A DNA stretch of 64,000 nt from Gp1-AA133 sp963850425 (lineage in GTDB: Bacteria > Acidobacteriota > Terriglobia > Terriglobales > Acidobacteriaceae), in contig CAWKLF010000003.1 of NCBI GenBank assembly GCA_963850425.1, positions 1-64,000 on the forward strand. Reading direction: 5' to 3'. The notes beneath the pieces were generated by a model. The model searched no databases, was not told the origin of the DNA, and saw only the letters and a program-made list of their open reading frames with translations. A program made the translations under genes and the position numbers. Shown in pieces: positions 26,616 to 35,005 of this stretch (its first letter is position 1; the number at the start of each line of letters is the position of its first letter).

Positions 26616-27893
26616 ATGCGGATCACATGGGTTCAACGACGGGCAGCGACAGTTTTGACCGCTTTCGTGCTCGCGCCGCTTCTGCTGGGTAGGGTGGCCG
26701 CTCAGGATGCGCCTGACTCGAAGCCCGGAACAGATGCCACGCGCGCGCATCTGGGCAAGGGTTACGATGCGTTGAAGCAGGATCGCTACGAAGAAGCTGC
26801 ACAGGAATTTCAGGCGGCGCTGGCGGCCGATCCCACCCTGGTTTTGAGAGCCCGATTTCCCCTGGCGGTAGCGCTCTTTGAATCGCACAAAGCCGACGAA
26901 GCCCGCCGTGAATTTGAAATTGTTCGCCGCGAAGTCGGCGAGCATCCCAACGTCCTGTACTACCTCGGGCGCCTGGACCTGGACAGCCTGGATTACGCGA
27001 GTGCAGTGCGCGATTTAAGCAAGGCGGCCGTCAAGCCGCCCTTCCCAGACACGGCCTACTATCTCGGCTTTGCGTACTTCAAACGCGGAGACCTACCGAA
27101 CGCGGAAAAGTGGCTGACCGAGGCGGCCCACGCCAATCCACGCGATGCCCGCATTCCCTATCAACTGGGCTTTGTCTATCGCAAGCAGGGCCTCGAGGAA
27201 AAAGCGAAAAAGTCGATGGCCCTGTCGCAGCGCTTGCGGCAGCGGGATAACGACGAAAGCCGCATCAAGACGGAGTGCGGAGAGAAATTAGAAAAGGCGC
27301 CGCGGGAAGAGGCCCGCGCCCTGTGCGATCAGCTTTACGATGCCAACAACGCCGACAAACTTACATCGCTCGGTACACTCTACGGGCAACATGGGGATCT
27401 GGAAGCGGCCCTCAAGCCGCTCAAACGTGCGGCGGAACTTGCCCCGCAGTCCCCGCAGATGCAATATAACCTGGCGTTGACCTACTTCCAGCTCAACCAG
27501 TTTGAAAACGCACGCACGCCTCTGGAACCTGCGATCAAGCGCTGGCCCGACCTTTTTCAAATTAACTTCCTCTACGGCGCCGTATTGATGAAGCTGGGAG
27601 AATTTCGGCCGGCATACGAGACGCTTCGCCACGCGCACGATCTGAATCCCCAGGATTCCGCGACCGCAGACATGTTGTATGCCACCACGTTCGACCTCGC
27701 GCAAGAGACCCAAAAAGCGCATCAATACTCCGAAGCCCTGCGCTATTTCGAAGAAGCCTCCAAGATCCGTCCCGAAAGTGCCGATCCACATCGGCGGATG
27801 GCAGAAATCTACACGCTGACCGGACAACCGGACCAGGCCAAGACCGAGCAGGAGATTGCCGACAAGCTGGCTGGCAAGAGCGGGGCCAACTAG
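26616..27893 (+). CDS. Exported TPR-repeat protein
   Basis: 425 aa. N-terminal signal peptide (basic MRITWVQRR, then hydrophobic to VAAQ, about residue 30), then tandem TPRs through most of the length, for example YDALKQDRYEEAAQEFQAAL, YLGFAYFKRGDLPNAEKWL and YNLALTYFQLNQFENA. One segment (about residues 205-245) is charged and breaks the repeat pattern. No catalytic motif is present. Convergent arrangement is absent; it reads toward the cytidine deaminase gene 140 nt downstream. Role unknown, likely protein-protein contacts in the periplasm. Confidence 0.7.
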   Translation: MRITWVQRRAATVLTAFVLAPLLLGRVAAQDAPDSKPGTDATRAHLGKGYDALKQDRYEEAAQEFQAALAADPTLVLRARFPLAVALFESHKADEARREFEIVRREVGEHPNVLYYLGRLDLDSLDYASAVRDLSKAAVKPPFPDTAYYLGFAYFKRGDLPNAEKWLTEAAHANPRDARIPYQLGFVYRKQGLEEKAKKSMALSQRLRQRDNDESRIKTECGEKLEKAPREEARALCDQLYDANNADKLTSLGTLYGQHGDLEAALKPLKRAAELAPQSPQMQYNLALTYFQLNQFENARTPLEPAIKRWPDLFQINFLYGAVLMKLGEFRPAYETLRHAHDLNPQDSATADMLYATTFDLAQETQKAHQYSEALRYFEEASKIRPESADPHRRMAEIYTLTGQPDQAKTEQEIADKLAGKSGAN

Positions 27894-28034
27894 CTCCGTA
27901 GGAAGGGTCGCCGGATCCACCGTGAAGCGAACCGCCCGCAACAACTCCAAGAAACAGTTCTGCAATCTTCGATCCAGGGTTACAATCAGGCCCACCATTT
28001 TTCGGCTTTCCGCCGAACTTCGCTTGTCGAATTT

Positions 28035-28445
28035 ATGAAGAAGATAAACGCTGCGGAAAAACAGCGCCCTATGCTCATGCGTAGCGCTCGAGCTGCCATG
28101 AAAAAGGCGTACGCTCCCTACTCCAAATTCCACGTGGGCGCCGCCGTGCTCACGAAGAATGGCCAAGTCTTTTCCGGCTGCAACGTGGAGAACGCTTCCT
28201 ACGGGATGACGAATTGCGCGGAACGCACGGCCATCTTTTCAGCTGTTGCCCAACTCGGCCCGCGGTTGGAAGTAACCGCAGTCGCAGTTGCCAACGATCA
28301 GGGCGTTCCGTGCTCACCATGCGGAGCGTGCCGACAGGTGATCTACGAATTCGGCCCCGACGCCATCGTGTTCTTCCACGGCGCCGAAGGGGAAAAACAA
28401 GCGCACATTACCGAATTGCTCCCCGAAGGATTCCGCCTCAAATGA
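28035..28445 (+). CDS. cdd: Cytidine deaminase
   Basis: 136 aa, the length of the small tetrameric zinc enzymes. The zinc and catalytic residues are in NCAERTAIF (Cys-Ala-Glu) and PCSPCGACRQ (two further Cys). The base-binding FSGCNVENASYG block is intact. It converts cytidine and deoxycytidine to uridine and deoxyuridine in the cytosol. Its stop overlaps the start of the phosphorylase gene (ATGA), so the two are translationally coupled, and the product feeds the next enzyme directly. Confidence 0.95.
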   Translation: MKKINAAEKQRPMLMRSARAAMKKAYAPYSKFHVGAAVLTKNGQVFSGCNVENASYGMTNCAERTAIFSAVAQLGPRLEVTAVAVANDQGVPCSPCGACRQVIYEFGPDAIVFFHGAEGEKQAHITELLPEGFRLK

Positions 28446-29794
28446 GCGCCGGGCGGGAGAGCGCTCCAATTCGCGCCATCGATGTTATCCGAAAGAAACG
28501 CGACGGAGGCGAACTGACGCGTGCGGAGATAGAAGCGCTGGTCGGCGGCTACACGCGCGGCGAAATTCCCGACTACCAGGCTTCCGCCTGGCTGATGGCG
28601 ACTCTACTCAAAGGCATGACGCCTGCTGAGTCTGCGGCCCTGACCGACACAATGTTGCGCTCCGGAGAAGTTCTGGACTTTTCCGACATGCCCAAGCGCA
28701 AGGTCGACAAGCACTCGACCGGCGGTGTAGGGGACAAGACGTCACTTGTGCTCGCGCCGTTGGCAGCCGCGGGCGGCTTGACCGTTCCCATGATCAGCGG
28801 ACGCGGGCTGGGCCACACTGGGGGCACGCTGGACAAGCTTGAGGCCATTCCCGGTTTCAACGTGAATCTCTCCGTCGCACGATTCCGCGAAGTGCTCGAG
28901 ACTTGCGGATGTTCGATGATCGGGCAGACTGCAGAAATTGCTCCAGCCGATCGAAAGCTGTACGCGCTGCGTGATGTCACCGGCACAGTCGAAAGTCCGT
29001 TCCTGATCTGCGCGTCCATCATGAGCAAGAAACTGGCGGAAGGCATCGATGCCCTGGTGCTCGACGTCAAAACCGGGTCGGGCGCGTTCATGAAGGCGGA
29101 GAAGGACGCCGTCTACCTGGCCGAGTTGATGGTCGAGACGGGTGAACGCATGGGCAAGAAAATGGTGGCTCTGATCACCGACATGGATCAACCGCTCGGT
29201 CGCTTTGTCGGGAACGCGCTTGAGGTGGAAGAAGTGCTCGAAGTTCTTCGCGGGGAGGGTCCCGACGATCTGCGCGACTTGTGCATGGAACTGGCGGCGT
29301 GGATGTTCCTGCTGGGTGAGCAAGTAAAGACGCTCGGCGAAGGCAAGCAGCTATCGGTGAAGCTGATCCGGTCGGGCGGAGCGCTCAAAAAGTTTCGGGA
29401 AATGGTGGAACTACAGGGCGGTGATCCACGAGTGATTGAGGAAACCAAGTACCTGCCGAAGGCCGGGAAAAAAGTGGATGTACTGAGTACGCGCGCCGGG
29501 TATGTGCAAGCCATTCAGTGCGAGCGTGCCGGGACCGCGTGCGTGATCCTTGGCGGAGGGCGTGAGCGCAAAGAGGACTCGATCGATCCCGCCGTGGGGT
29601 TCGTACTCCATAAGAAAGTGGGCGACGCCGTCTCTCCTGGTGAGCCGCTCTGCACGGTCCACTACAATTCCGCAGGCCTGGGCGCGCGGGCGAAAGCTCT
29701 TCTGCTCGAAAGTTTCACGATCGGAGATGAACCGCCGCCACGAAAGCGGCCCTTGGTTCATCGCGTCATCAGCAAGTCCGCGGAGAAAAAATAA
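28442..29794 (+). CDS. deoA: Pyrimidine-nucleoside / thymidine phosphorylase
   Basis: 450 aa from the ATG at 28442, 4-nt overlap with cdd. The phosphate-binding motif KHSTGGVGDKTSL and the family signature SGRGLGHTGGTLDKLE are intact, with the C-terminal PYNP domain (GYVQAIQ ... VGDAVSPGEPL). It splits thymidine, uridine or deoxyuridine to base and (deoxy)ribose 1-phosphate. It cannot be decided from sequence by eye whether it prefers thymidine (deoA) or several pyrimidine nucleosides (pdp). The deoxyribose product would enter through DeoC at 3694 after a mutase not seen here. Confidence 0.93.
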   Translation: MSAGRESAPIRAIDVIRKKRDGGELTRAEIEALVGGYTRGEIPDYQASAWLMATLLKGMTPAESAALTDTMLRSGEVLDFSDMPKRKVDKHSTGGVGDKTSLVLAPLAAAGGLTVPMISGRGLGHTGGTLDKLEAIPGFNVNLSVARFREVLETCGCSMIGQTAEIAPADRKLYALRDVTGTVESPFLICASIMSKKLAEGIDALVLDVKTGSGAFMKAEKDAVYLAELMVETGERMGKKMVALITDMDQPLGRFVGNALEVEEVLEVLRGEGPDDLRDLCMELAAWMFLLGEQVKTLGEGKQLSVKLIRSGGALKKFREMVELQGGDPRVIEETKYLPKAGKKVDVLSTRAGYVQAIQCERAGTACVILGGGRERKEDSIDPAVGFVLHKKVGDAVSPGEPLCTVHYNSAGLGARAKALLLESFTIGDEPPPRKRPLVHRVISKSAEKK

Positions 29795-31039
29795 ATGGGA
29801 CGATTCACCGGAATTCTCGGCCTTCTGGCAATGATCGGCCTGGCGTATGCCTTTTCGACCAACCGGCGCGCCATCCGCTTGAAAACGGTTGCCTGGGGAT
29901 TGGGTCTGCAGATCGTTTTCGCGATCTTTGTGCTGAAGGTCGAATTCGGTCGTCGACTTTTCGCGGGCGCGGGCAACGCGGTAAATCACCTATTGAGCTA
30001 CTCCTTCGAGGGCTCCAAGTTCGTATTCGGCGAACTGGGAAAGCAAGGCTCTTCGATGGGGTTTTACTTCGCCTTTCAGGTACTGCCGACCATCATCTTC
30101 ATCGCCGCGTTTTTCGCACTCCTGTATCACTACGGCGTGATGCAGTTCATCATCAAGCAAGTGGCCAAGGTGATGACGCATGTGATGGGCGCGAGCGGAG
30201 CCGAGTCCCTCAACGTCGCCGCCAGCATCTTCATGGGACAGACCGAAGCGCCTCTCACCATCCGCCCGTTCCTTCCTGACCTCACCAACTCCGAGCTAAT
30301 GACCGTAATGACCAGCGGCATGGCCCATGTCTCCGGCGGAATTATGGCGGCGTATATCGCGTTCGGTATCGATCCCAAGCATCTTTTGAGCGCCGTCATC
30401 ATGACGGCACCGGGAACGCTGTTGATGGCGAAGATGCTGGTACCCGAAACGGAGCAGCCCAAGACCGCGGGCCGCGTCGTGATGAGCGACGAAGAGGTGA
30501 ACGCCGAGAAGAGCGAAAATGTTCTTGGCGCCATCGCGCGCGGCACAACCGATGGCCTGCACCTTTCCTTGAACATCGCCGCCATGCTCATTTCGTTTCT
30601 CGCCTTAATCGCGCTGACCGACGGCTTGCTGGGTTGGGCTCACAACGGACTTGCACACGTCGGCATCGGATGGTTCCCGGCGAGCATGGAGCAAATTTTC
30701 GGAGTGCTGTTCGCACCCATCGCCTGGCTGATCGGGATTCCCTGGCACGATTGCCCCGTCATCGGAAACCTCCTGGGCACGCGCATGGTGCTGAATGAAC
30801 TGGTGGCATTCTCTAGGTTGGGTCCGCAGCGAGGTGTGCTGGATCCGCGCTCCTTCACGATCGCCACGTTCGCATTGTGCGGGTTCGCGAATCTGAGTTC
30901 GATCGGCATCCAGATTGGCGGGATCGGCGCACTCGCTCCGAATCGCAAGGGAGATCTGGCGCGATTGGGAGTGCGGGCAATGCTCGCCGGGACCATGGCG
31001 AATCTGATGTCGGCTTCGATCGCAGGACTGCTTTATTGA
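29795..31039 (+). CDS. nupC: Concentrative nucleoside transporter, NupC family
   Basis: 414 aa membrane protein starting directly after the phosphorylase stop (TAAATG). Typical CNT blocks: QVLPTIIFIAAFFALLYHYG, ASIFMGQTEAPLTIRPF, MTSGMAHVSGGIMAAYIAFG and FALCGFANLSSIGIQIGGIG. It imports nucleosides with Na+ or H+ across the inner membrane. The order cdd-phosphorylase-nupC gives a compact import and breakdown operon for pyrimidine nucleosides. Confidence 0.94.
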   Translation: MGRFTGILGLLAMIGLAYAFSTNRRAIRLKTVAWGLGLQIVFAIFVLKVEFGRRLFAGAGNAVNHLLSYSFEGSKFVFGELGKQGSSMGFYFAFQVLPTIIFIAAFFALLYHYGVMQFIIKQVAKVMTHVMGASGAESLNVAASIFMGQTEAPLTIRPFLPDLTNSELMTVMTSGMAHVSGGIMAAYIAFGIDPKHLLSAVIMTAPGTLLMAKMLVPETEQPKTAGRVVMSDEEVNAEKSENVLGAIARGTTDGLHLSLNIAAMLISFLALIALTDGLLGWAHNGLAHVGIGWFPASMEQIFGVLFAPIAWLIGIPWHDCPVIGNLLGTRMVLNELVAFSRLGPQRGVLDPRSFTIATFALCGFANLSSIGIQIGGIGALAPNRKGDLARLGVRAMLAGTMANLMSASIAGLLY

Positions 31040-31071
31040 GCCCCGGTTGAGAAGAAAGCGCCAACCCCATT

Positions 31072-31100
31072 CTCACCACGGAGACACAGAGGCAAGATGG
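31072..31100 (+). repeat. CACCACGGAGACACAGAGG repeat (left arm)
   Basis: CTCACCACGGAGACACAGAGGCAAGATGG matches the class at 7972. The 324-nt gap 31040-31363 contains this arm, about 140 nt of unmatched sequence, the inverted arm at 31244-31276, and then a short leader to the FAD-subunit gene. I see no gene or terminator in it. Confidence 0.55.
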
Positions 31101-31243
31101 AAATCCGGACACCACTTTCGCAGGGCGGCCCACGGCGTTTCGTGCTCGACAGCCCAGATCGTTTGCCTCTTCATCGGCGAAGTACGTAAAGATCGAAGCG
31201 CATCCGTAGGACTCCCGACCGTCCGACAAGCAGATCCCGATCG

Positions 31244-31276
31244 CCCTTTGTGCCTCTGTGTCTCTGTGGTGAAACG
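31244..31276 (-). repeat. ACCACAGAGACACAGAGGC repeat (right, inverted arm)
   Basis: CTTTGTGCCTCTGTGTCTCTGTGGTGAAACGC is the reverse complement of the arm at 31072-31100 and is almost identical to 8244-8275. Confidence 0.55.
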
Positions 31277-31363
31277 CTTTCCTTGCCCCTCCTGTACAAC
31301 CTCCCCCTGTTCATACGAGAATGAACGGCAAGCCTGTCATCCGCAAACATCCTGCGGAGCACT

Positions 31364-32215
31364 GTGGGGGAACACGGTTTGTATTTTAGACCCAGGACGC
31401 TGCCCGAAGCGGTCGACACCCTGACGCGCCATGGGGGCCAGATCCTGTCTGGCGGGACCGATTTCTTTCCCGCCTTAGGAGAACGCCCAATCTCAAGCCC
31501 TGTCGTTGACATCTCCGGAGTCGCCGAACTGCGCGGGGTCTCGATTGGGCCGAATGAAATCCGGATTGGCGGGCTCACGACCTGGACAGATGTTCTGCGC
31601 GCTTCCCTTCCATTATGCATTGATGGGTTGAAGGCGGCCGCGCGGGAAGTTGGATCCATCCAAATTCAGAATCGGGGAACCGTGGCCGGCAATTTGTGCA
31701 ATGCTTCGCCGGCTGCGGACGGAGTTCCGCCTTTACTGGCTCTGGACGCGGAGGTGGAACTCGCGTCTCAGGCAGGAGTGAGGCGTCTTCCGTTGGCACA
31801 ATTCCTGGTGGGCAACCGCAAAACCGTCCGCCGGGCGGATGAAATTTTGTCGGCTGTGATCGTTCCGCGTGGACTCGATGACGCTCAATCTGCATTCTTG
31901 AAGCTTGGGTCGCGCCGCTACCTTGTGATCTCGATCGTGATGGTCGCGGCGGTCGTGCAGGCAGACGCAGAGGGACGGGTTGCCGAGGCTCGGGTGGCAG
32001 TGGGATCGTGCTCCGCCGTGGCGCAGCGCTTGGTTGAACTCGAGCAAAGTTTGGTGGGTATAAAGGCCGAGAGAGGCTTCAGCGACCTGGTCAATGCAGC
32101 ACATCTGGCGCGTCTCGCCCCCATTGACGATGTGCGTGCCACAGCGGACTACCGCCGGGATGCCGCATTGACGCTCGTTCGCCGCGCGCTTGAAGCTTGT
32201 GTGGAGGTCCGCTAG
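31364..32215 (+). CDS. Molybdenum hydroxylase FAD-binding subunit
   Basis: 283 aa starting GTG. It has the FAD-binding motifs of the xanthine dehydrogenase/CO dehydrogenase medium subunit: ILSGGTDFFP, then VGSIQIQNRGTVAGNLCNASPAAD, and the C-terminal flavoprotein domain (LGSRRYLVISIVMVAA). It passes electrons from the 2Fe-2S centres to an acceptor. Its stop abuts the GTG start of the fused iron-sulfur/Mo subunit. Position at the head of the nicotinate operon suggests it is part of a nicotinate (or related N-heterocycle) dehydrogenase. Confidence 0.88.
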   Translation: MGEHGLYFRPRTLPEAVDTLTRHGGQILSGGTDFFPALGERPISSPVVDISGVAELRGVSIGPNEIRIGGLTTWTDVLRASLPLCIDGLKAAAREVGSIQIQNRGTVAGNLCNASPAADGVPPLLALDAEVELASQAGVRRLPLAQFLVGNRKTVRRADEILSAVIVPRGLDDAQSAFLKLGSRRYLVISIVMVAAVVQADAEGRVAEARVAVGSCSAVAQRLVELEQSLVGIKAERGFSDLVNAAHLARLAPIDDVRATADYRRDAALTLVRRALEACVEVR

Positions 32216-35005
32216 GTGTTGGTTACTCCACCGATTCCGCATGACCTGCAATTAACATTGACTTTCACGGTCAATGGAAAGCCGGTGACGGTTTCGACGT
32301 CGCCCGGCCGGCGCTTATCGCGCGTGTTGCGTGAAGACCTCGGCCTCACTGGGACAAAAGTTGGCTGTGATGCGGGCGATTGCGGCGCCTGCACGGTGCT
32401 GCTCGATGGCAACCCGGTCTGCGCCTGCCTGGTCTCGGCGGCACAAGCGGAGGGTCATGACATTACCACGGTCGAAGGTTTGGCGACGCGGCCACCCTTC
32501 TTCGACCAACTGCAGAAAAGCTTCCTTCATCACGGAGCCGCGCAATGTGGAGCCTGCACGCCGGGCATGCTGGTGGCGGCTACCGCCCTTCTCGCAAAAA
32601 CTCCTCAGCCTACAGAGAACGAAGTCATGGACGCGCTGGGGGGCGTGCTGTGCCGGTGTACCGGCTACCGAAAGATCATCACAGCAGTGCGCGAGGCCAG
32701 CACGCCGTTACCTTCAGAGGCGCTGCCGGGCCAGGGTTGTGCCGTGGGAACGCGACTGGTTCGGCTCGATGGGCAGCAGAAAGTCAACGGCTCGGAGATC
32801 TATGGCGCGGACGAAACTCCATCCGGCGCCTTAAGCGTTCGCGTAATTCGCTCCCCGCATCATCGCGCGCAGTTCGAGTTTGGCGATTTGCGAGAGTACG
32901 CTGCCAGCCATCCGGGCATTTCCGGTATTTTCACCGCGAGTGATGTCCCAGGCGAAAATTGCTATGGCGTCATTCCCAGATTTGCTGACCAGCCGGTGTT
33001 CGCCCTGGCCGAAGCCCGCTTTCGTGGCGAAGCCATCGCCATGGTCGTGGGTGAGCCGTCCGCGGTTGAGAATCTGGATTTGAATGGTTTTCCGGTAACG
33101 TGGCGCCACCTACCTCCCCTCAAAACGATGGACGCGGCTCTGGCCTCGGGTGCAGAGCGAATCCACTCCAATCGTCCCAACAACGTACTCACCGGGGGCC
33201 GGGTCGTACGTGGAGACGTCGAAAATGCGCTGGCGCACGCTGAAATTGTTGTCGAGGACAACTACGAAACCGGCTTCGTGGAGCATGCTTACATCGAACC
33301 CGAAGCGGGATTTGCGCGGCGTATGGGAGACAGTATCGAGATCCAGGCGTGCACGCAGTCGCCCTACATGGACCGCGCCGATATCGCGAAGATCCTGGGA
33401 ATTCCGCCGGAGTCGGTGCGCATCATTCCCACCGCTGTGGGTGGAGGATTCGGTGCGAAACTGGATCTGTCTGTGCAGCCATTCGTGGCCCTCGCGGCAT
33501 GGCACTTGAACCGTCCGGCCAGAATGGTTTACTCGCGACACGAGTCAATTCTGTCTACAACCAAGCGTCACCCCGCGCGTATGCGAGTGCGAGCAGGCGC
33601 GAACCGCGATGGAAAACTCATCGCCTTTGATTTTTCTGCGGACTTCAACACGGGCGCATATTCTTCCTGGGGGCCGACGGTGGCGGCGCGAGTACCAGTA
33701 CACGCGTCGGGTCCTTACAAGGTGCCGCACTATCGCGCGATCACACGAGCCGTGCACACCCACCTCGTTTCGGCCGGAGCCTTTCGCGGATTCGGCGTTC
33801 CACAAACGGCGATTGCACAGGAACAGATTTACGACGATCTCGCCGACCGGATCGGCATGGATCGCCTGGAGTTTCGAATCCTGAACGCGCTGGACGACGA
33901 CTCTCCGACCGTCACCGGGCAGGTGCTGGGCGAGGGCGTCGGAATACGCGCATGCCTGGAAGCCTTGCGGCCGCGATGGAAAAAAGCGCGCAACGAGGCA
34001 GTGGCCTTCAATGCCACGGCCACCAGCCCGATTCGCCATGGCGTTGGCCTCGCGGGAATGTGGTATGGCTGCGGCAACACTTCCCTGCCCAATCCCTCGA
34101 CCGTGCGGGTCGGCCTGAAGGTCGACGGCCGAATTGCACTTCATCAGGGAGCGGTCGACATCGGGCAAGGCTCGAACACAATCGTCGCCCAGATTTGTGC
34201 GGATGCAATGCGGGTTCCGATTGCGCAATTCGATCTCGTTTCCGGCGACACCGCCATCACACCCGACTGCGGCAAAACTTCGGCGTCGCGGCAGACTTTC
34301 GTTACCGGAAAAGCGGCAGAGATGGCGGGAGAAAAACTGCGACACGAAATTCTGGAACTGCTGAAGGCCAAAGCGGACGCCACCTTAGTGCTCGGCCATG
34401 GCTGCGCCAAAACAAGAGGCGAACGTGGGGATCGCGCCATCGATCTCAGCACGCTTCCGCTGGATTCATACGGGTACGTGGTCACGGTGGAATCGACTTT
34501 CGATCCGCCGACCAGCGCGCTCGACGAAAATGGACAGGGGGTTCCCTACGCAGTATTCGGATTCGGCGCGCACCTGGCCGAAATTGCCGTGGATACGGAA
34601 CTCGGCACGGTGCAGGTGCTCAAGATCACCGCCTCTCACGATGTGGGCCGCGCGATCAACCCCACCCTCATCGAAGGCCAGATTGAAGGCGGCGCTGCGC
34701 AAGGCTTGGGTCACGCTCTGATGGAAGAATTCTTTCCCGGCAAGGGCGAAAATTTGCATGACTACCTCATCCCTTCCGCCGGAGATATGCCGGAAGTCGA
34801 ATCGATCCTCATTGAGGATCCGTCGCCGGTGGGACCGTTTGGAGCAAAAGGAATCGGCGAGCAGGCAGTTATTCCCACGGCTCCCGCGATTCTGAACGCG
34901 ATCCACGACGCAATCGGCGTGCGAATCCACCGCGTCCCCGCCACGCCCGATCGCGTCCGCGCCGCGATTCTCGAGGCTCGCGAAAAGGACAGCCACCGTG
35001 CCTGA
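32216..35005 (+). CDS. Molybdenum hydroxylase, fused 2Fe-2S and Mo-binding subunits
   Basis: 929 aa starting GTG. Residues about 15-100 are a plant-type 2Fe-2S domain (GCDAGDCGACTVLLDG), about 100-170 the helical 2Fe-2S domain (AQCGACTPGML, LCRCTGYRK), and the rest a xanthine-dehydrogenase-type Mo domain with VGGGFGAKLDL, AFRGFGVPQ, GAVDIGQGSNT and the base-catalyst Glu in GAKGIGEQAV. The small and large subunits are joined; FAD is on the separate upstream gene. It hydroxylates an aromatic N-heterocycle next to N. Because 6-hydroxynicotinate reductase overlaps its end by 8 nt, nicotinate is the favoured substrate; xanthine, hypoxanthine or another purine is the alternative. Confidence 0.88.
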   Translation: MLVTPPIPHDLQLTLTFTVNGKPVTVSTSPGRRLSRVLREDLGLTGTKVGCDAGDCGACTVLLDGNPVCACLVSAAQAEGHDITTVEGLATRPPFFDQLQKSFLHHGAAQCGACTPGMLVAATALLAKTPQPTENEVMDALGGVLCRCTGYRKIITAVREASTPLPSEALPGQGCAVGTRLVRLDGQQKVNGSEIYGADETPSGALSVRVIRSPHHRAQFEFGDLREYAASHPGISGIFTASDVPGENCYGVIPRFADQPVFALAEARFRGEAIAMVVGEPSAVENLDLNGFPVTWRHLPPLKTMDAALASGAERIHSNRPNNVLTGGRVVRGDVENALAHAEIVVEDNYETGFVEHAYIEPEAGFARRMGDSIEIQACTQSPYMDRADIAKILGIPPESVRIIPTAVGGGFGAKLDLSVQPFVALAAWHLNRPARMVYSRHESILSTTKRHPARMRVRAGANRDGKLIAFDFSADFNTGAYSSWGPTVAARVPVHASGPYKVPHYRAITRAVHTHLVSAGAFRGFGVPQTAIAQEQIYDDLADRIGMDRLEFRILNALDDDSPTVTGQVLGEGVGIRACLEALRPRWKKARNEAVAFNATATSPIRHGVGLAGMWYGCGNTSLPNPSTVRVGLKVDGRIALHQGAVDIGQGSNTIVAQICADAMRVPIAQFDLVSGDTAITPDCGKTSASRQTFVTGKAAEMAGEKLRHEILELLKAKADATLVLGHGCAKTRGERGDRAIDLSTLPLDSYGYVVTVESTFDPPTSALDENGQGVPYAVFGFGAHLAEIAVDTELGTVQVLKITASHDVGRAINPTLIEGQIEGGAAQGLGHALMEEFFPGKGENLHDYLIPSAGDMPEVESILIEDPSPVGPFGAKGIGEQAVIPTAPAILNAIHDAIGVRIHRVPATPDRVRAAILEAREKDSHRA

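Noticed and set aside
31040..31363. Insertion sequence between nupC and the Mo-hydroxylase
   Set aside because: Only short inverted repeat arms and no transposase fragment are found.
32216..35005. Assignment as a purine xanthine dehydrogenase
   Set aside because: Not excluded, but operon coupling with 6-hydroxynicotinate reductase makes nicotinate more likely; kept as the alternative.
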